NCBI GenBank assembly: GCA_964652775.1
Contig: CAZZAM010000002.1
Location: 1 to 64,000, forward strand
Direction of reading: 5' to 3'
Source: UBA11346 sp038060575
Lineage (GTDB): Bacteria > Planctomycetota > UBA11346
Length of the DNA: 64,000 bases
The translations under genes and the position numbers were made by a program. The stretch's first letter is position 1. Every line of letters begins with the position of its first letter. The notes beneath the pieces were generated by a model that ran no database searches, was not told the origin of the DNA, and worked only from the letters and a program-made list of their open reading frames with translations. This document shows positions 50,626-58,903 of the stretch, piece after piece.

Positions 50626-52189
50626 GCTGTGGTTGCGGCGCAATGGTGTGGCGGTGACTCCACCTCCGGGCGTCGAGCTTGCGGATCCCGCCAGTCTACG
50701 CCGCGATTTCCGCTCACCTAGTCTCCTGTTCAAACTAGCTCGCTACGCCCGCGTGCGTGTGCTGGCGCCTCAGCCTGAGACCCTAGATCACCGCTGGGCA
50801 ACGTTGAGCACAGCCCGCCTTTTGTCACACGGAACGGTCGAGCTCGGGAAACCCGACGGGCCATTCCGGCGCATTAATACCAGTGAGCTAATCCATCTGT
50901 CAGCGGCCCGTTTGCAGGCAAGTCTACGTAGCGGTGAACTCATCGTTCGAATTCGTCGTCTCGCCCAAGCGCTCGCGCTACCAGCACGACCGGTGCGCTT
51001 CACTGCACACGGAGGCGCGCTGTGCCTGCGCTGCGATCCCTGGTACGGCGTCACGGCAGGTGGATCAGTGGCCCACATTGCCGGCATCGTCAACGAGCTG
51101 TCACGACGCTTGCCCGGCACGGTACTCGCCAGCACCGACACAGTGCCGACAGTCGATCCGGCCGTGGGCCAACTCCATCTGCCGGCCTCTCGGGTCTGGC
51201 ATGATGACCGCGAACTCGCTGCCATTGCCGCCAACGCCGCCCACGCCCGAGCACTCATCGACCAACTGCGCACCGCGCCACCTGCCCTCGTCTACCAGCG
51301 CTCCGCCGCTTTTTCGCTGCTCGGTGCCTGGTGTGCCCGACGTTATCGCGTCCCACTCGTGCTGGAGTTCAACGGCAGTGAAACCTGGTTGGCCCGACAC
51401 TGGGGCCGGCCAATTGCCCGTGAAACACTCTGCGACGAACTAGAGCTGACCGCCTTGCGCTCTGCTGATCTGGTGGTGGCAGTGAGTGCTGCCATGCGCG
51501 ACGGCCTGCTGGCTCGCGGACTGAAACCCGAACGTGTGCTGTGCTGTCCCAACGGCGTCGACACGCAACGCTATCGTCCTGATGTTGATGGCGCTGAGCT
51601 GCGCGCGCGGCTCGGCTGGAATGATGCCATCGTGATCGGCTTCATCGGTACCTGCGGACCCTGGCACGGCATTGAACTGCTGGCCCAGGCATTCGCGCGC
51701 GCCCACGAACGCTGCCCGCGCCTGCGTTTGCTGCTGATAGGCGACGGCGTGGCGTTGCCCGCAGCGCGCGAATATTTGCGCACAGCGGGAGTCCTTGCTG
51801 CTGTTCACCTGCCCGGCTTGGTGCCTCAGCACGAAGGACCGCACTGGCTCGCTGCCTGCGATGTACTGGTGAATCCCACGCTGCCAAACGCTGATGGGTC
51901 GCCGTTCTTCGGCAGTCCAACCAAGCTATTTGAATATGTGGCGATGGGCCGAGCAGTAGTCAGCTCGAACATTGGCCAGGCCAGCGAAGTGATTGCGCAT
52001 GATCGCACGGGGCTTCTGGTTCCACCTGCCGACGCAGAAGCACTGTCCACATCACTGATCCGACTGGCGGCCGATCCCGATCTGCGCCATCGGCTCGGTG
52101 TAGCAGCACGAGCTGAAGCCGTGGCGCGACATGGCTGGAATGCACGCGTGGATCTGATTCTTGGCCGACTGCGGGAATTGCTCCCATGA
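50618..52189 (+). CDS. GT4 glycosyltransferase, unfused homologue
   Basis: The 523-residue protein has about 170 N-terminal residues of unknown fold, then a GT-B glycosyltransferase (GGSVAHIAGIVNELS, VPLVLEFNGSETWLARHWG, GFIGTCGPWHGIELLAQAF, LLLIGDGVALP, PFFGSPTKLFEYVAMGRAV). It is closely similar to the GT module of the 1528-residue fusion, which has LEYNGSEIWVLRHWA and FFGSPTKLFEYLAMGR. GGGAG seven bases before a GTG at 50618, inside the last asnB codons, sets the start. It overlaps the heparinase-type gene by 4 bases. Confidence 0.9.
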   Translation: MAELWLRRNGVAVTPPPGVELADPASLRRDFRSPSLLFKLARYARVRVLAPQPETLDHRWATLSTARLLSHGTVELGKPDGPFRRINTSELIHLSAARLQASLRSGELIVRIRRLAQALALPARPVRFTAHGGALCLRCDPWYGVTAGGSVAHIAGIVNELSRRLPGTVLASTDTVPTVDPAVGQLHLPASRVWHDDRELAAIAANAAHARALIDQLRTAPPALVYQRSAAFSLLGAWCARRYRVPLVLEFNGSETWLARHWGRPIARETLCDELELTALRSADLVVAVSAAMRDGLLARGLKPERVLCCPNGVDTQRYRPDVDGAELRARLGWNDAIVIGFIGTCGPWHGIELLAQAFARAHERCPRLRLLLIGDGVALPAAREYLRTAGVLAAVHLPGLVPQHEGPHWLAACDVLVNPTLPNADGSPFFGSPTKLFEYVAMGRAVVSSNIGQASEVIAHDRTGLLVPPADAEALSTSLIRLAADPDLRHRLGVAARAEAVARHGWNARVDLILGRLRELLP

Positions 52190-54408
52190 GCATCTTGAGC
52201 TTGGCCATCAAAGCGTTGCGCATGCCGCCAAGAAAACTGGCGCAAAAAATATGCGCGCGACTGGGCCGTTGGCGAGCGCAACGCAGCGAGCGCTCCCACG
52301 ATCTACGTCTGGGTACCTGGGATAACGAACCACCGCCCGGACCATTCCAGTGGCGCCTGCGTGAACTACCGTTGCCGCAGCGCAACCTTGAGGAACTGAC
52401 TACCGTCGCCGAAGTCTGCCGCCGACATCTTGATCATCGCTACGATCTCCTCGGCAGCGGGTGGATCCGTTGGGAGCATGGCGTGGTTTGCCCAGGTCTG
52501 CTCGGCCACCGCTTTCCGCCCGGACGCTCAATGTCTGCTGATACTGCCGGTACGTGGCTCGCCGGACAGGTACCAACCTCCTGCCTCGCCAACAGCCAAG
52601 CGCTGTGGCGTCTGGTCTCACCCGATTATCGGCCCCATGACTGGCAACTTGATGCGCGCTCCGGCTATCGTTGGTCAGCTACCATCTGGCATCGCGACAT
52701 CCGCTATGGACATCTTCTCGGCGTCGATGTGAAACTGCCGTGGGAACTCGCACGCATGCAGCACCTACCGCTGCTCGCCCAAGCCTACGCTCACGCCCGC
52801 CGCGGCGATGCTGGCGGCTGGGAGACGGCGGACCGCTACGCCCAGGAAATACAAAACCAGATTCTTGATTTCTGCGCCGCTAACCCGCCGCGCTTCGGTG
52901 TGAACTGGGCCTGCACCATGGACGTCGCCATCCGAGTGGCGAACTGGTTGCTCGCGCTCGATGTTCTTCACGCCGCGGGTGCTCAACTGAATCCGCGCTT
53001 TCTCGCCGCTGCCGGAAGCGCGGTGCGCGCACACGGTCGCTTCATCGCTAGCCATCTTGAGTGGGATCCGGTAGCGCGCGGCAACCACTACCTCGCAGAT
53101 CTCGCCGGGCTTGCGTGGACAGGAGCTTGGCTGCCAGCAGATGACGAAACCGACAGTTGGCTGGCACTAGCTTGGCGCGAGCTAACTGCGGAAACGCAAC
53201 GCCTGTTTCAGGCCGATGGAACCTACGGCGAGGCCAGTACCGCCTACCATTGCTTGGCCACGGAGACGGTGGTCTACGGAACGTTGGCGATTGCTGGCTT
53301 ATCCGCCGCTCGACAAGCTCGGATGCAGGTGGCGATTCCGTATCCGCATCCGGCAGCAACGCGGCCATCTACACCGCCCGCGCAGAGCGGATTCCCCTCC
53401 ACTCATTGGCAGACGCTTGCACGAGCAGCGACCGCAATTCGCGATTTCACCACACCGGATGGCGGTATTGCCCTGATTGGTGATGATGACAGCGGACGAT
53501 TCATACGTTGGCGCCCTGCTTACCGCTTGATCTCCGGTCGTGAGGCGCACGCGAGCTATCTCGACCTCGATCCGCGTATCGATTCCCCGGATCAACCGTT
53601 TCCGGATCTCGACCACCGCGACAAACGCGCCGTGGCTGGCGCCATCTTGGCATGGAGTAGCGATGCGGAGTTGGCGGCATGGGCGGCCATCCAAGGCACC
53701 GATGAAACTGTCCTGACTGTCGCGCTTGGCGACGCCGGACTTCCCAACTCAACCACGCATCCCCCACCCGGAGGATCCGCGCCCAACCTGCCGCTTGTGA
53801 AAGCGGACGCGCTGCGGACGTGGACGACGAGCGCCGTTGCACATCGACAGGAGACAAACTTCGCCGCTACTCCTGGTTCGCCGCTGACCGACGGATTACT
53901 ATTCCGCGCCTTCCCCGATCTCGGTCTGTGGATCTGGCGTTCACCGCGTCTCTTTCTCGCTGTACGTTGCGGCCCCAGCGGCTTACCCGGCTTGACCGGT
54001 CACGCTCACCAAGACCAACTCGCCATCGAACTGCACCTCGATGGCCGCGCTGTTGTCCGCGATCCCGGCTCCTTCATCTACACTCCTGTCTCGGAAGAAC
54101 GCCGGCGCTATCGGAGCAGATGTGCTCATCGTGCTCCAGAACCTACAAGCGCCGTCATGTCGGACGTTCCCCTAGCACCATTCGCAGCCATCGATTCCGA
54201 TGGCCAATGCTTGTATGCTGCTACGGATGGATTCGTCGGCATCGCTGGCGTCGCCCCGCACGCAATCTGCCGTTGGCTGGACATCGGCGCGACAGGTATC
54301 GTCATACGCGATCTCATCCCTGGTTCATCGCGAGTGGCAGCGGTCAACTCGGTGGCCCCTGCTCTCGCTTATGGCCGGCGAAGTCGCAGTGGAACCCAGC
54401 CTCCGTGA
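52186..54408 (+). CDS. Heparinase II/III-fold protein, unfused, possibly truncated
   Basis: The 740-residue protein has the alpha-toroid and beta-sandwich pattern of heparinase II/III-type uronate lyases (NWACTMDVAIRVANWLLAL, RGNHYLADLAGLAWTG, IGDDDSGRFIRW, GHAHQDQLAIELHLDGRAVVRDPGSFIYT). It has no signal peptide, so it acts in the cytoplasm, perhaps editing the polymer. The AHN triplet of the fused homologue is AHR here. The C-terminus stops about 60 residues short of the fused homologue's domain, ending in GRRSRSGTQPP. It is coupled to the GT by ATGA. It ends where an AT-richer region begins. Confidence 0.85.
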   Translation: MSILSLAIKALRMPPRKLAQKICARLGRWRAQRSERSHDLRLGTWDNEPPPGPFQWRLRELPLPQRNLEELTTVAEVCRRHLDHRYDLLGSGWIRWEHGVVCPGLLGHRFPPGRSMSADTAGTWLAGQVPTSCLANSQALWRLVSPDYRPHDWQLDARSGYRWSATIWHRDIRYGHLLGVDVKLPWELARMQHLPLLAQAYAHARRGDAGGWETADRYAQEIQNQILDFCAANPPRFGVNWACTMDVAIRVANWLLALDVLHAAGAQLNPRFLAAAGSAVRAHGRFIASHLEWDPVARGNHYLADLAGLAWTGAWLPADDETDSWLALAWRELTAETQRLFQADGTYGEASTAYHCLATETVVYGTLAIAGLSAARQARMQVAIPYPHPAATRPSTPPAQSGFPSTHWQTLARAATAIRDFTTPDGGIALIGDDDSGRFIRWRPAYRLISGREAHASYLDLDPRIDSPDQPFPDLDHRDKRAVAGAILAWSSDAELAAWAAIQGTDETVLTVALGDAGLPNSTTHPPPGGSAPNLPLVKADALRTWTTSAVAHRQETNFAATPGSPLTDGLLFRAFPDLGLWIWRSPRLFLAVRCGPSGLPGLTGHAHQDQLAIELHLDGRAVVRDPGSFIYTPVSEERRRYRSRCAHRAPEPTSAVMSDVPLAPFAAIDSDGQCLYAATDGFVGIAGVAPHAICRWLDIGATGIVIRDLIPGSSRVAAVNSVAPALAYGRRSRSGTQPP

Positions 54409-54412
54409 TAAC

Positions 54413-54429
54413 GAACGCGAAGCGCGTTC
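54413..54429. terminator. Small hairpin between convergent genes
   Basis: GAACGCG (54413-54419) pairs perfectly with CGCGTTC (54423-54429) around a 3-base loop. It lies five bases after the heparinase-type stop and before the convergent methyltransferase stop. No T-run follows, so it is a candidate only. Confidence 0.4.
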
Positions 54430-54448
54430 ACTTCAAATTACACGTGGT

Positions 54449-55309
54449 TTATGCGGGTTTCGCAGTTTGCGTGTCGGTAGCCCGCCGCTTTTTCGCAACG
54501 ACCAGGAGCGATCCCCCACACGGAAGAGATACACCGAGACGAATGAGTACCTCGTCAATACGCATGATCTTATCAAATATCCAATTCAGCACCTTGGGAA
54601 AGCGCACTCGCTTTTCGAATTCCATGTCCGCTTTATTCCCGCTGTCTTTGCGGTCGAGCAGCCTTGAGATCAACATCAACGGGAAGAGGGCAAAGAGGAA
54701 AGACGACGAATAGCTGATCGCAAATCCCTGCTGGCGTAATTTGAGGAGCAGCTCCTTCTTGGAGTATCTGCGCTTATGCTTCACAATCGTGTCGAGTTTG
54801 CTCCACAAGAACATGTACTGTGGGACAGTGACAATAAAATATCCGTCATCACTGAGCATCTCGTGAATGTTGGCAATGGCAGCGACATCATTCTCAATAT
54901 GCTCAATGACATCAAATGCGCCGATCATGTCGAATTGTGCAGGGAGGATTCCCTGCGTTACGTCGAATTGGATGAAGTCCACACGTGGCAACTTGCTCTT
55001 CGCGTAGAGGAGTCCCTTGAGATAGATCTCTGACCCGGTGATCTCAAGATTGGCATCATCGATTATTCCCTGGATCACCGCTCCTGTCCCGCAGCCTATA
55101 TCCAAAAATCTGGTTTTCGCAGTCCGCGAGGCGTACTTGTGCACAAGGTGCTTTATCAACCGGTTGCGCGAACGAACCCAGAAACTGTCAGCCTCAAGTT
55201 TGTCTGTGACGTCGAACCCAGCATCAGGATAGTCCGTATAACTATCGGCAACCCCGGAACTATAGCACTTGATGCCACCAACGGTTTCACAGGTCAGTTT
55301 TTGACTCAT
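54449..55309 (-). CDS. Class I SAM-dependent methyltransferase
   Basis: The 286-residue protein has methyltransferase motif I (RFLDIGCGTGAVIQGI), DFIQFDVTQG, the FDVIEHIENDVAAIANIHEML block and GYFIVTVPQYMFLWS, typical of methyltransferase_11/23 proteins in glycan loci. A hydrophobic stretch (SSSFLFALFPLMLISRLL) near residues 205-225 suggests membrane association. It stands alone on the minus strand between two plus-strand groups. Its AT-richer codon use differs from the genes before it. Substrate unknown. Confidence 0.85.
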   Translation of the reverse strand: MSQKLTCETVGGIKCYSSGVADSYTDYPDAGFDVTDKLEADSFWVRSRNRLIKHLVHKYASRTAKTRFLDIGCGTGAVIQGIIDDANLEITGSEIYLKGLLYAKSKLPRVDFIQFDVTQGILPAQFDMIGAFDVIEHIENDVAAIANIHEMLSDDGYFIVTVPQYMFLWSKLDTIVKHKRRYSKKELLLKLRQQGFAISYSSSFLFALFPLMLISRLLDRKDSGNKADMEFEKRVRFPKVLNWIFDKIMRIDEVLIRLGVSLPCGGSLLVVAKKRRATDTQTAKPA

Positions 55310-55666
55310 AGACGTTCTCTCGGACGGTTGGCAGGGGCATACGAGCGATCAGGGCCGACACCCTGACGGAGCCTGCGCTTGGGCAGCGTGGGGACGCTAT
55401 AGCGCCAGAAACCGGACGCCAGTCCATGACCTCTATAGTGTCGGTAATGTTGATGCTGCGGCTACACGGGGCGCATCAGGATCTCGCAAAAATCCACTCT
55501 ATGAGCCATTGGGAGTCAGGCTTGTTTGACTCACTCTGGACCGTAGCGTACCGCCCCCGTGCTGTCCCGCCTATTCTTTCTAGCCAGGGCTAGCCACGCC
55601 CAGCCATCCAACGCTGTGTCCTTCAGGCACGATCCAGCGGTAATCAATTCCATCCGGGAATAGTAC
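55310..55666. promoter_or_regulatory. Intergenic region with candidate promoter and palindrome
   Basis: These 357 bases hold no gene I can support. GAGTCA (55513-55518) and TGACTC (55527-55532) form a perfect 6-bp inverted repeat with an 8-base spacer, overlapping a TTGACT (55526-55531) that is 17 bases from TACCGC; this could be a weak promoter with an operator for the plus-strand cluster. The -10 match is poor. Confidence 0.25.
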
Positions 55667-56053
55667 GTGCTTGTCAGCATTACTCTCATCGTCCTCACCA
55701 TAGGACTTGGCACCTTCGGCCAGCTACTGCTCAAGTGGCAAGTTGCACACATGCAACTGCCAGCGGGTCTCACGGATATCCCGGCTTTCATCGTCGCATG
55801 CATCCTCAATCCGTGGATATGGTTGATTTTTTTCATGGGGCTCGCGATGTTCATGAGTTGGACCATGGTCCTGGCGCGACTGCCGTTAAGCTTCGCCTAT
55901 CCATTTACGAGCGTCACCTATGTCATGGTCCTGTTACTCTCCATGGTTTTTTTTCGCGAACGCCCGGCGGCCGCCACGATTGTGGGAACGCTCGTCATCG
56001 TCGTCGGAGTCGTCATTATCGGTCTCGGATCAAAGAATGGCCCTTCTCCATAG
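55667..56053 (+). CDS. EmrE/ArnE-like small membrane transporter
   Basis: The 128-residue protein has four hydrophobic segments and the small-multidrug-resistance/EamA pattern (GTFGQLLLKWQVAHMQL, LARLPLSFAYPFTSVTYVMVLLLSMVFFRERP). In glycan loci such proteins often flip undecaprenyl-linked sugars, as ArnE/ArnF do. The start is a GTG at 55667 with GGGA upstream. It is followed after 52 bases by a sugar aminotransferase. Drug export is a less likely alternative here, given the GtrB-like GT2 downstream, a common partner. Confidence 0.82.
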   Translation: MLVSITLIVLTIGLGTFGQLLLKWQVAHMQLPAGLTDIPAFIVACILNPWIWLIFFMGLAMFMSWTMVLARLPLSFAYPFTSVTYVMVLLLSMVFFRERPAAATIVGTLVIVVGVVIIGLGSKNGPSP

Positions 56054-56105
56054 CTCCCTGCCACGCTATCGACTGGCGATATAAACACATTCCCTATGGA
56101 CCCAG

Positions 56106-57218
56106 ATGAACACTGATCCGATCTATGTGACAAGGCCAGTTCTACCACCCCTGGCCGAATTCATTCCCTTTCTTGAGCAAATATGGGCGAATCGCATCCT
56201 GACCAACAATGGTCCGTTCCATCAGCAATTGGAAGCTGCGCTGAGCGAATACCTGGGAATCAAGCACATTGCCTTGATGGGCAATGGTACCCTCGCGCTG
56301 GTGTCGGCACTGCAATGCCTGCGCATCTCCGGCGAAGTGATCACCACCCCATTCTCTTTCGTTGCCACCGCGCACTCCCTGCTGTGGAATGGCATCAAAC
56401 CGGTATTTGTGGATATTGATGAGCGGACGATGAATTTGGATCCGGATCGCATCGAGTCCGCCATAACACCGCTGACCTCGGCCATCATGCCTGTGCACTG
56501 CTATGGCAATCCCTGCGCAGTGGAGCGCATCCAGCGCATCGCTGACAATTATGGATTGAAGGTGATCTACGACGCGGCCCACGCATTCGGCGTCAAAGAC
56601 GCTGGCGGCAGCGTGCTACGCCATGGCGATCTCTCGGTTCTAAGTTTCCACGCCACCAAGGTGTTCAATACCTTCGAAGGCGGGGCCATCGTTTGCCCTG
56701 ATGCCAAGACCAAACAACGTATCGATTACTTGAAAAACTTCGGCTTCGTCGATGAGACCGTCGTGGTGGCGCCGGGGATCAACGGAAAAATGAACGAGTT
56801 TCAGGCCGCCTTCGGCCTCCTTCAGCTCAAACACCTTGACGATGCCTTGGCGAAGCGCCGTATCATAGACGCCAGATACCGGAAAGAGCTCGCGTCTATT
56901 CGCGGCATTCGCTGCTTGGAAGTTCCTCAACACACGGTGTGGAACTATGCGTACTTCCCTATTTTCATCGACGAGAGCTATCCGCTTGGCCGCGATGGTC
57001 TGTACCAACGTCTGCGCGACAATAATATATTCTCTCGGCGCTACTTCTTCCCCCTGATCAGTGACTTCCCCATGTATCGTGGCTTGCCCTCGGCGGCACC
57101 AGAAAATTTGCCAACCGCTCGACGGTTGGCAGCTCGCGTGCTGTGTCTGCCCATCTATCCATCAATGAGTGATGATGAGCACAACCGGATTCTCTCCATC
57201 GTAAAGGCGGGATCGTAG
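56106..57218 (+). CDS. DegT/DnrJ/EryC1/StrS sugar aminotransferase
   Basis: This 370-residue PLP enzyme would transfer an amino group to a keto-deoxysugar nucleotide, as VioA, FdtB or QdtB do. It shows LTNNGPFHQQLEAALSEYLG, MGNGTLALVSAL, TTPFSFVATAHS, YDAAHAFGV and the PLP lysine in SFHATKVFNTFEGGA. Length is typical. It precedes the wbqC-like gene by one base. The required dTDP-sugar could start from RmlA at 10 kb, but the dehydratase is not in the window. Confidence 0.93.
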   Translation: MNTDPIYVTRPVLPPLAEFIPFLEQIWANRILTNNGPFHQQLEAALSEYLGIKHIALMGNGTLALVSALQCLRISGEVITTPFSFVATAHSLLWNGIKPVFVDIDERTMNLDPDRIESAITPLTSAIMPVHCYGNPCAVERIQRIADNYGLKVIYDAAHAFGVKDAGGSVLRHGDLSVLSFHATKVFNTFEGGAIVCPDAKTKQRIDYLKNFGFVDETVVVAPGINGKMNEFQAAFGLLQLKHLDDALAKRRIIDARYRKELASIRGIRCLEVPQHTVWNYAYFPIFIDESYPLGRDGLYQRLRDNNIFSRRYFFPLISDFPMYRGLPSAAPENLPTARRLAARVLCLPIYPSMSDDEHNRILSIVKAGS

Positions 57219-57219
57219 C

Positions 57220-57918
57220 ATGAAGCTCGCCATCATGCAGCCATACATACTTCCGTATATCGGCTATTTCCAACTGATCCGATCCGTAGATACATTTGTG
57301 GTGTATGATAACATCAAGTACACCAAGAAGGGGTGGATAAATCGGAATCGCTTCCTGCGCGATGGCCAAGATATCCTTTTCTCTCTGCCCTTAACCAAGG
57401 CTTCTGATTTTCTGGATATCAGAGAGCGTGAAATCAGTGAGGCGTTCGATCGCAAGCAGCTCCTAGACCAGATTGCAAATGCCTATCGCAAGGCCCCATA
57501 TGGCAAGTCCGCCCTTGGCCTGCTCGAAACTATTCTTGCTTGTGAAGACAGAAACCTCTTCCGTTTTCTTCTTCATTCATTGCAAAAGACCTGCGATCAT
57601 CTCGGCATCACAACGAAATTCGTCATCTCTTCTACCTTGGAGATCGACCACGAGCTGAAGTCGGAACAGAAGGTCCTCGCCATCTGCAAGGCGTTGAGGG
57701 CATCGCACTATATCAATGCCATAGGCGGCCAAGAACTGTATGCGAAAGAGCAATTCACCGCCGAGGGTCTAACCCTATCCTTCATCAAGTCGCGACCCAT
57801 AGAGTATGCACAATTGGGCCAGCCATTCGTACCCTGGCTGTCGATCCTTGATGTGATCGCGTTCAATGCCCCTGATGCGATCACCGGGTTTCTCACCGAA
57901 CAATACGACTTGATCTGA
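57220..57918 (+). CDS. WbqC-like family protein
   Basis: The 232-residue protein has the WbqC-family start (MQPYILPYIGYFQLIRSVD), YDNIKYTKKGWINRNRF and the late GGQELYAKEQF and LSILDVIAFN blocks. Members are found in O-antigen clusters beside DegT aminotransferases; the reaction is not established and an acyl-transfer role is often suspected. It is AT-richer than the preceding operons. It starts one base after the aminotransferase stop. Confidence 0.9.
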   Translation: MKLAIMQPYILPYIGYFQLIRSVDTFVVYDNIKYTKKGWINRNRFLRDGQDILFSLPLTKASDFLDIREREISEAFDRKQLLDQIANAYRKAPYGKSALGLLETILACEDRNLFRFLLHSLQKTCDHLGITTKFVISSTLEIDHELKSEQKVLAICKALRASHYINAIGGQELYAKEQFTAEGLTLSFIKSRPIEYAQLGQPFVPWLSILDVIAFNAPDAITGFLTEQYDLI

Positions 57919-57937
57919 AGTGGATTGCGGAGCAAAC

Positions 57938-58903
57938 ATGGCCTATAAGTGGAGAAAAATAGGCAACATCTTCAATCCACGAACGATATCCGGACGCCCG
58001 TGGTTGAAGGAGTTTGCCCAGGCTCCGTCGGTGCTTTTATTCGATGATCGCGTGCGGGTGTATTTTTCTTGCCGTCCTCCGCCCGACGCCAACGGCCAGT
58101 ATGTGAGCTATTCCGCTTACGTTGATCTCGACCGGAAAGATATCAGTCGAATCCTGGCAGTCAGCGAACAGCCCATCTTATCCCTAGGTCGCACCGGCAC
58201 ATTCGACGAGTTCGGCACCTATCCAGTATCCGTGATCCGCCATAAGGATACCGTGAGGGCGTACTATGGCGGATGGAGCAGATGCGAATCCGTCCCGTTC
58301 GATGTCGCCATCGGCTGCGCGGTCAGCACAGATGAGGGGGTGACATTTTCGAAAATTGGCTCAGGCGGACCAATTCTTTCCGCTGGAGTTGATGAGCCCT
58401 TCGTGATCAGCGGGCCAAAAATACGCCGTTTCAACGGTGCCTGGCAGCTTTTTTACATAGCCGGACGAAAATGGATTTTGGCAGATGGCCGTCCCGAGCC
58501 GGTGTATCGCATTCGCATGGCAACCTCCACTGACGGATTCGTTTGGAAGCGTTCCAATCGCGATCTGATCCCAATCCGGCTCGACGATGACGAGGCCCAA
58601 GCCAGCCCAGATGTTCTATTCCACAATGGTACGTATCACATGTTCTTCTGCTATCGCCGAGGCCGTAATTATCGCGGCCGAGAAGGCGGCTATCGCATCG
58701 GCTACGCAAGCTCGCCCGACATGAAAGAATGGCAACGCGATGACAGCCGGGCCGGAATAGACGTTTCAGCCGAAGGGTGGGATTCAGAGATGGTCAGCTA
58801 CCCTCACGTGTTCGCCATGGATGGACAAATCTACATGCTGCATTTGGGCAATGCGGTCGGCAGAGAGGGATTCGGCGCCGCCATTCTGGAGGGCGAACTG
58901 TGA
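57938..58903 (+). CDS. Glycosidase-like propeller protein (copy A)
   Basis: The 321-residue protein has repeated propeller blades with Trp/Asp-rich ends, as in GH43/GH32/GH130-like five-bladed propellers: VRVYFSCRPPPDANGQYVSY, TVRAYYGGWSRCESVPFDV, DEPFVISGPKIRRFNGAWQLFYIAG, ASPDVLFHNGTYHMFFCYR and WDSEMVSYPHVFAMDGQIYML. GGAG six bases before the ATG at 57938 sets the start within a longer frame that begins GTG. There is no signal peptide, so it works in the cytoplasm, perhaps on a sugar nucleotide or lipid-linked glycan. It is a tandem paralogue of the next gene. Confidence 0.8.
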   Translation: MAYKWRKIGNIFNPRTISGRPWLKEFAQAPSVLLFDDRVRVYFSCRPPPDANGQYVSYSAYVDLDRKDISRILAVSEQPILSLGRTGTFDEFGTYPVSVIRHKDTVRAYYGGWSRCESVPFDVAIGCAVSTDEGVTFSKIGSGGPILSAGVDEPFVISGPKIRRFNGAWQLFYIAGRKWILADGRPEPVYRIRMATSTDGFVWKRSNRDLIPIRLDDDEAQASPDVLFHNGTYHMFFCYRRGRNYRGREGGYRIGYASSPDMKEWQRDDSRAGIDVSAEGWDSEMVSYPHVFAMDGQIYMLHLGNAVGREGFGAAILEGEL

